From Phycomyces blakesleeanus NRRL 1555(-) (Eukaryota; Mucoromycota; Mucoromycetes; Mucorales; Phycomycetaceae), in NCBI RefSeq assembly GCF_001638985.1, contig NW_017265137.1, positions 2,171,554-2,235,553 on the forward strand: DNA of 64,000 bases. Direction: 5' to 3'. Position 1 is the first letter of the stretch. Every line of letters starts with the position of its first letter. A model generated the notes under the pieces. It saw nothing but the letters and a program-made list of their open reading frames with translations. It was not told the DNA's origin and did not search any database. Position numbers and translations under genes: made by a program. This document shows positions 57,012-64,000 of this stretch, one piece after another.

Positions 57012-60000
57012 CTAGATCCAGATGGCTTTCTTGATCTTATATCCCATTGTTTTAAATATGCCGTCGGTTTTTTCAGCTTGTTCAAGACTATTGTATATAC
57101 ATATATAATATGATTAGTCGATTACTAGACACAATGCTTTGTTAAAACCCATTTTCAGATATCTTACCTTATTATAGGCTTGTGTTCAACAAATCGTTCA
57201 TCTTTTGTACTGTGTCCACATGCATCTGCAATTTCAGAAACGATCTTCCTGACCTGGTCCCGGCAATTCAATACTTTGTCTTCTGGTAACTCTCCTAGTG
57301 CGTTGTAGCGTACGGCTTTGAATGCCACAAATGCATTTCCATCATCTCCATCGCTATCACTATCGGATGAATCTGAGCTGTTGTCATCACTGTCGTGTCT
57401 TCTTCCAGAATCGCCCCGAGAATTCGTCTCGTTGGAGTCAATATTTAAATCTCCTAGACTCTGATTGCGTATACTGCCAGTGTTCCATCGAACGATCTCA
57501 CCGTTTGCTCTGTAGAATAGCAGAAATCCGTAGTTTTGATCAGGTCGTCTGGAAGTCGGTGAGAGTGATGAAAGAATGTACTCTCCAATCTGGAGGTGAA
57601 TAATCGTATCCAAGCTAATTCGCTTAAACTGAACAACCTTTTCGAGATTGTAGTTGTAACTGCATACATAGATAGCCTTTTCTGTCAAGAGCACAACCTT
57701 TTCTTCAAACTTCTTGGCGTTCCTGAAGATTTTAAGAGCCTTATAAGTCAACATCCATACTATAATCTAATACATTGAAAACTTACCGTTTTTGTGTTTC
57801 CACAGGCGACAATAATGTCCATCCAGAAATCTTGACTTCATCATCAGCAATAACTATCTCACTACTGATTTCAACTAAGATAAAGATGTTAATAATAATA
57901 ATAACAATTATAATATATTAAGCAGGTAATTTATACGCAGCTTATTTAGTGTCTAGATCAACGATCTTTATTTTCCTCTTTTGACTTACCAGCATCAGAT
58001 CTGATTTTTGCCCATCGTCTCTCGATACCTGGCTCGGCTGACATCAAAGTAGCTTGGGGTACGTGTCTAAAGATCTCAAACTTATGATAGCCTGCATTGT
58101 TCGTTAGTACCCAAAGGTTCTTTTTTATATATATTAAATCCTCAGGTTACATGAGCATTTACTTTACCTAACACAAAGTCTACAGTTGCCTGTCTCCAAA
58201 AATCTTTGACGGTATTAAAGTACATACGGGCCAAAGAGTTGGATGCATCATTCATCATTCCGGTAATATTGCGCTTTCCAGTACTATATATTTTCCAGAA
58301 AATACACAAAATAAACTCAATATTTGTTTATATATATATATAAATCAATTCAATAGATTACCGTGTAAAATCACCCTTGAGAGCACTAGTTCCAGCATAC
58401 ATGCGTGAAATCATATCTCCATTATTGGCCCATGCTAACAAGTATCATACATGTGAGATACTTTCGAAAGCTAGGACTTGTATCTTACCATTGTTGAATC
58501 GTTTCTCAAATTCTTCATAGAATCGGATACCCTTATCTGGATACTCAGTGATTCCAAAACGCATAAGCTGAAGATTCAATACACTGCGTCCAAAGGCACT
58601 CTAAAAAAGAAAGAAAGAGTTGGCTCAATAATTTGGAATATTTTTATAGTGGTATTGTAAGTATCTTACCTGAACAACATTAGTACGATCAAGACAATCC
58701 ATGCAATTCTACACAAAAACAGTAAGAAGCGTTAGATTCTCTTGTGCACTATCTGCCACGGACTCGGACATACTGTTCGGAAAACACCCGTTTGTTTGCA
58801 ATATACTGTCTCAGCACCAGGCTCACCCGCTTCCCAGAAATAACTAGTAACAGTGTCAATAATAAGCAGCAATAATAATAACAACCAAAAAAGAAGAAGA
58901 AGGTCATTTAGCTAACTCTTACTTACGCAACCTTTGACAGATCATCAGAAAGGCTTGTACTAAGCTTACTGATGTTCTCAAATCGCATACCCTTTGTCTC
59001 TCGATGAAAATCAAACTCTACATATCTGTAAAAAAAAATGGCGCAAATCTTAATATCAAATGCTCTTGTTTCTCTATAATCGATATACCAACTTTATATT
59101 AGGGTCTCCAAGGTGTTCTACGTGCTTGCGATATTCTTGCCCGACAATAGATTCGCGCCCACTAAGCTCAGTTAGGTTGACAGCAATTTGCTTTCCGTAC
59201 AGACTCTCTTGTTTGCAGAAATGAGCTTTGAAAGCATCATCGTTCTCGGCTTCAGTACGTTCGAGTGTAGGGGCAGGGTGTAAGCTATAAGGTGATTGAC
59301 TCCAGAAAACAGGAACTACACAAATGTTAAGTTAGCTCTATTGTAGGCTTGACTTTTAATAGGGGATACCGTACTTGAACCTCGTGTCTGTATGTAAGAA
59401 ACAACATGTTGAATTCCCTCTCTCTTAGGTAAAGTAAAGTAAAAGTTAAAATAGAAGTTAGCATCATATGATCCAACAAGAACCTATACTTCTTTATAAC
59501 TATTCAAACATAAAGCACTTTGTTACCTCGAACAAGACAATTTGTTCTGTTTCAACAAAATTGGCAACCTCACCGTGTTCATTAATTCCTCTTCGCTGGT
59601 AACGCATACCTAAATCAGTCCCCACCCCACCCCACCCCAAAACAATAAACATAAAGACACATTGATCAATAAATAAATAAATAAGCAATAAATAAATGAA
59701 TTCATTTAAACTTTGGCAATGACTTTTACCTGCTCTTTCGCGACTTCTTCTAGAAACCAATACAAAATCAAAGGGGTACCCATCCACTTCACAGGGTTCC
59801 AATTGCATTGCACCTTGCATAACCGGTAAAACCCATTCATCCAGCTAATTGACTTGGTTAATACAAAATACAATTAGTCAGCTATATGCACTTGTTGTAC
59901 TCACCTTTTGCTTTATGAGATCACGCGATATGTGTTCATTCCACCAAAACCGTTTCTCAACCTTTATTTATTCAAAGCACATTTAATACCTATGATCTTG

Positions 60001-61323
60001 GTGAACAAGACCAGCACACGCCCTTGCCATCCCCTAATTTATTCTTATTCTATTGTTTTAAAAATAACAGTAATAATAATAATAATAGTAATATTTTACC
60101 TGCTTATAAAGTGGAAGGTCAAGTAAAGAAGGCTCGACCTTGGTTTTTTCATATGTCTTTTGGAAGCTGTTGGTGATATCTATATATGTACAGGTGTGTA
60201 ATGAAATGATAATAGTAATAATTGATTAATGAGTAACATACTTCCAGCCCTTCTATTGTGTGCAATTCTTACCGAGATCATAGGAGAATAGAAACATTGA
60301 ACGTCCAAAGAGTTCTGTTACTTGGCTCAGCAATCGATTTTCCAAAACTGTGTCTTCACTTGTTGTCCATGTCAAAGATATATCTTCCTCGGCGGACTTT
60401 GATTCCACAATATCTTCTTCTTTGATCACCATCGGTTCATTTACTTCTTCATCCACTCCATCGTTCAGAATTGGTCTTTCTTCATTCTTTTTCTTTCCAA
60501 GAGATCTCTTTAGGCGAGTGATCAATGAGTTTGAGGGATGCAGGATAGGTGGTTGGATATTGGTACCATCGGGTGAGGTCAAAGGACCTGATCCGGGAGG
60601 AGGTAATTTGATCGGCGTAAAATTCTCGGTCTTTGTGTCAGTTGTAGATTTGATTGTTTCTACAGGGAACTCTTCATCAGACTCAGAATCTTCGGGTGTT
60701 CTAATAGCCTTGGCCTAAAAAAGATAAAGCCCTACAGTCAATTCAATCCCATCCAAACAACAATAACAAAAGAGGTACTCTGATCTAATCGATATTATCG
60801 TTTATTTATTTACCTTGGCATTGAGTCTATCTTTAGCTTTAGTAGAATTGAAACTTAGGCAAGCAACCTTTTCGATTGAGTACACAGGTTTCCCAAAGAT
60901 GAGACCGCGTGTTTGGACATGTGTAATGACAACAAGGTACTTTTCTATCAGCCGAGTTAGAGCTTCATTTCTTTATTATTTTTTATTGATTTGTTATTCG
61001 GGAGGGGGGCTTATTTACCGAGACCACCTTCCATGATACCGACTATGCCATATACTTCATAAATACTGACATCCTTTGAAGGTTCATAATTGTCTGAGAT
61101 TGCAGAATTAGTATTTTTTTTATGCAGAACATGGCAGATGAATCTGTTCCTTTTTCCTTTTCTTTTTTCTTCTTCTACCTAATCTGGTCATCAGTTGACC
61201 CTCAAAAGCGATCTCGAGAATATTTTTGCCTCTGGTGAAGACAAATCGATCCTCGGCAACATATAGATACATTGTCTCGGAGGAGAGGGTAGGAAGTTGA
61301 CTGAAAGTGTTTGGTAATTTCAT
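57012..61323 (-). CDS. SAC-domain phosphoinositide phosphatase with hSac2 domain (INPP5F/Sac2-like)
   Basis: Twenty exons on the minus strand: 61323-61179, 61093-61019, 60944-60814, 60714-60273, 60179-60100, 59961-59905, 59844-59730, 59609-59527, 59387-59375, 59315-59093, 59025-58927, 58843-58774, 58708-58670, 58600-58489, 58434-58362, 58283-58168, 58091-57990, 57874-57787, 57722-57168, 57087-57012 (897 aa). SAC-domain marks: SRRSRERAG, RRGINEHGEVANFVETEQ, TRGSIPVFWSQSPYSL, EFDFHRETKGMRF and the catalytic NCMDCLDRTNVVQ (CX5R, Cys about 513). A C-terminal hSac2 domain follows, ending SLEQAEKTDG. An acidic, low-complexity insert (residues about 120-260) interrupts the N-terminal SAC part. Such enzymes dephosphorylate PI4P on endosomal membranes. 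The donors of exons 1 and 10 have alternatives. Confidence 0.88.
59375..59387 (-). other. 13-nt microexon of the SAC-phosphatase gene
   Basis: Flanked by AG and GT with phases 0 and 1. It encodes TRGS plus one base, and TRGSIPVFW is conserved across SAC proteins, so skipping it would delete core sequence and shift the frame. Confidence 0.75.
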
Positions 61324-62796
61324 AATGGATATAATGAATAGAGAAAGAAGAATAAGGCTGGATATCAAATATATTATTTTAATTCTTATAATTATTATAT
61401 AATATAATACACATGTATATGTGTAGGTGTATCTTGGATGTGCATGTACGTATGTATGTATATATATATATAGATAGTTAGATATTTGGATACTTTTGAG
61501 GAGCCTGTTAGTTTAATGGCTTTGAGCACAATTCGACAGGGTGTAAGCCCAACATGCACAATCTTTATTTTTAACTGGATCTAGCTCTTCTAGTCAACAG
61601 ACTTGGCATAGGATAGAGTACACAACAGCACATGAAAAAATGCCAATTCAACCAATAAGAGCCAAGTTCAAGAAAACCAAGGTTTGGTATATTGTGTTTC
61701 TATTTTTGAAGTCTTTTTTTTGTTCTTTATATATATAAAAGCATATGTATACAATGTATTATCACGGCTCCTCTGGCTTAGCAGGGACATATCTAGAAGG
61801 TTCTTGACCTTTTTGTATAGCAATTGTAAGGCGCCAGCTATTATTTATGTATGTATTTATATGTGTATTCATTTATATATATATAACTAGACTATCATTT
61901 ACCTGGGTTAGACTTGAGACAGCTCAGAAAAGCAGAGAACGGTTTGGCAAAATCCATTGGTAATTTGGACACACCAGTAAGGACATCTTCGAGATGACCA
62001 TTGCAGCGATGAGGCTTAGATTCTGTGTTTGGTGCAGTGCTGTGCTTGTTGAATGAGTATTCGCTCGAGTTTTCTCCAGTGGCGGTACGTCCTGTCATTG
62101 TTAATGAGATGTCAAGGTACGCTTAAAAAGGTAATAATAAAAAAAGCAGGTCTTCCTCTTACTCCCCCCCCCCCTTTTTTTTTACCTTCTTTCACTCCAC
62201 TTGTTGCAGGGTGGCTTGAAAAAAAAATCCGCCTCCCCCACTCTCCCTCCCCCCCTTTTTTTTTCTTAAAAAAATTATAAAAGCTCGAAAAATGAAAGTT
62301 AGACTAAATCATTCAACCGATGTGCAAAAGTCAAAAATATAATAGACAAATAATAATTATTTTTATTAAATATATAAATATATAAATATGTGGATTTATT
62401 TGCTCTTTATGATATTTTTATTGAATCGCTGTAGTATATATATAAATTAGAGTACCATTACATTACATTACATTGCTTTGATTTGGTTTGATTTGGCTTT
62501 GTGGCAGAATATTCTATAACTTCTCTAAATTGCCATTTATGTTAAAAGTAAAGAATTGTGCTTGTGTAGCGAATTTCAGATCCTAAGAAGACTGAGCATC
62601 TCTCATATATTTGCTTTCATAATGCTGAATTTGGGGGTTTTTTTTTACAACAATTTTCTATGTATATTTGATTGTTTCAAAAATTTCATTTCTTTTTTTC
62701 TTTTTTTTTCTTTTTTCTTTTAAAAATAAAATAAAATCAAAGACCGATTTTGGCTTCAAACTTGAAGTGTCGCGTATACTCTATCTCTAGTTTAGA
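61324..62796. other. divergent intergenic region SAC phosphatase-CRM1
   Basis: Contains a possible small minus-strand gene (see 61678-62098), C-rich and T-rich runs at 62165-62182 and 62249-62264, and AT-rich DNA. The last part is probably the CRM1 promoter. Confidence 0.5.
61678..62098 (-). CDS. hypothetical small protein, tentative two-exon model
   Basis: The first exon, 62098-61903, is a clean open frame from ATG (about 65 codons; Ser/Asn-rich start, then HLEDVLTGVSKLPMDFAKPF). It is followed by a good donor (CAG|GTAAAT) and an acceptor at 61838. In the phase-matched frame the next exon runs to a stop at 61678 with poor-quality sequence. In another frame it encodes a more protein-like basic stretch ending QEPSRYVPAKPEEP. 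Because the phases conflict, either a small exon is missing from my model or the second exon is not part of this gene. I do not recognise a family. Confidence 0.3.
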
Positions 62797-64000
62797 ATGA
62801 GTGAGAATGTAAATGATACCTGAGTCAATTAGAGCTCTTCATTAAAACCATGTCAATAGCTTCTTATAAACTTTAATGGCCCATTCGATGTTGGCGAGCT
62901 GGATCGCACAGTTGACGCATTCTACAATGGCAACACAGCCATGGTACATACTCTATATTGCATAAAAAAAAACTACCTTTTGAAATGAAATAAATTGAAT
63001 TGAATTGAATTGAATTCGTGATGTACTGTAGAGACAACATGCTCAGGAAATCTTGACTCAGTTCCAGAACCACCCAAACTCATGGCAACTTGTTGATCAG
63101 ATTTTGGAAAACTCCCAAAGTTTATATGCAAAGGTTATACACACACACATACACACATAAATGCATATATATATATACATAAAACTAGGATTATTGTTTG
63201 ACAATTGAAAATCTTGTATTCTCACACAAAAATACATATTTTTTATATGTGAAATTCAAGTTTATTGGACTTTGTATTCTCGAAAGCTTTGTGGTCGTTC
63301 GATGGAATACTTTACCATTAGATCAACGATTGGGTAAAGAAGAAGAAATTATATGAATTGTTTTCGGTGTATCTTTTTTATCTGCCTTTGTCTCTTTGTC
63401 TCTATTTTAGGCTTACAAACATTCATTGTTAGGAATTCGCAATTATATTGTAAAGATCATCGTTGACCTATCATCTGATAAGCCCAAAGATGGGCCTGAA
63501 AAGACGTTTATCAACAAGCTCAATGTTGTTTTGGTGCAGGTATATCCCTATCATATCATACAATCTTCTTTTGACTACTATTTATATTTTTAGATCCTCA
63601 AAAAAGAATGGCCTCAGCATTGGGCTGGATTTATTCCTGAAATTATCGAATCAAGCAAGACAAATCTCAGCCTGTGCGAAAACAACATGAAGATACTCAA
63701 GCTGCTTAGGTTAGACAATACGCCAATCATAACACAGCTACTAGAAACTCATTTATACAACTACAACAAAGTGAAGAGGTCTTTGATTTCTCTGGGGACC
63801 ATATGACCCAGACAAAGATGAAGAAACTCAAACACCAGATGGTTGACGAGTTTGGCGTAGTCTTCACGCTCTGTCGGCAGGTTTTGGCAAGTAAAGCAGC
63901 CTCATCTAGTCTAGCCTTGGCTACTCTCGAGACACTCCAAAGAATTCTCAGCTGGATCCCTATGCGATTTATTTTTGAAAGCGATTTGATAGAAGCCCTC
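62797..64000 (+). CDS. CRM1: exportin-1 (CRM1/XPO1), 5' part, cut by window end
   Basis: Exons: 62797-62808, 62860-62943, 63032-63133, 63261-63333, 63433-63539, 63594-63709, 63772-64000 (241 aa so far of an expected roughly 1,070). The start MSEN joins to [20 protein letters not shown]. Then come the importin-beta N-terminal-type repeats [76 protein letters not shown] and [15 protein letters not shown], all matching CRM1 in order. CRM1 exports leucine-rich NES cargo with Ran-GTP. The 12-nt first exon is inferred from the donor GTAAAT and phase; without it the reading frame upstream meets a stop. The acceptor for exon 5 is at 63431-63432, not the earlier AG at 63409-63410. Confidence 0.92.

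Noticed and set aside
61501..61570. Plus-strand block beginning ATGGCTTTGAGC as a possible gene start or tRNA-like sequence
   Set aside because: No tRNA stem pattern, and no downstream exon in a compatible frame could be found.
62861..63073. Minus-strand ORF over the start of CRM1
   Set aside because: Antisense to well-supported CRM1 exons.
63411..63432. First possible acceptor (after TTTTAG) for CRM1 exon 5
   Set aside because: Using it breaks the phase or inserts residues absent from CRM1. The AG at 63431-63432 restores the conserved GIRNYIV.

Overview
The window looks like nuclear DNA of an early-diverging filamentous fungus, most likely a Mucoromycota (Mucorales-type) genome. It is AT-rich between genes and its genes carry many short GT-AG introns of about 45-130 nt. 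It encodes fungal/opisthokont proteins (Seb1/Nrd1, Swd1/RBBP5, Apc10, Crm1) and holds a non-LTR retrotransposon with an ORF1 zinc knuckle and an APE-type endonuclease. Exon models were assembled by hand from splice signals, reading-frame phase and family conservation. Every spliced CDS given as a firm model sums to a whole number of codons.

Layout. 0-9.8 kb: a vacuolar amino-acid transporter (AVT3/4 type), an orphan LINE-ORF1-like gene and long gene-poor AT-rich stretches. 8.3-18.4 kb: a tandem duplication of a secreted/vacuolar serine carboxypeptidase (S10) gene. Both copies have 11 exons in identical phases, and the duplicated unit includes about 1.4-1.5 kb of upstream DNA. The spacer holds two MITE-like inverted-repeat elements. 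19.0-22.9 kb (minus): an Rrn5-like SANT protein of about 1,098 aa with a Pro/Gln- and Lys-rich N-terminus and a very acidic C-terminal region. 23.5-28.8 kb (minus): a near-complete LINE insertion with a perfect 15-bp target-site duplication. ORF1 is intact; ORF2 is broken by two frameshifts and one nonsense codon.

29.1-36.9 kb (plus): AlkB-like dioxygenase, APC10/DOC1, a PRL-type tyrosine phosphatase, a Ypq-type PQ-loop transporter and a Gln/His-rich C2H2 zinc-finger protein. 37.4-40.0 kb (minus): Swd1/RBBP5 of the COMPASS H3K4 methyltransferase complex. 41.9-54.0 kb (plus): a small cyclin, a mitochondrial RsmH/METTL15-type rRNA methyltransferase, the Seb1/Nrd1-type RNA polymerase II CTD-interacting RNA-binding protein, and DPH3/KTI11. 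54.4-61.3 kb (minus): a BAP31/Yet-type ER protein and a 20-exon SAC-domain plus hSac2-domain phosphoinositide phosphatase (INPP5F/Sac2 type). 62.8 kb to the end (plus): the 5' part of exportin-1 (CRM1/XPO1), cut by the window edge.

Most genes are unrelated housekeeping genes with no operon-like logic. I saw no defence island, CRISPR array, biosynthetic cluster or clearly undescribed system. The points most worth checking are the carboxypeptidase duplication with mobile elements in its spacer, the LINE inserted between two divergent genes, the orphan ORF1-like gene, recurrent T(n)A(n) dyads (one forming a splice acceptor), and two GC-AG introns with the same donor sequence.
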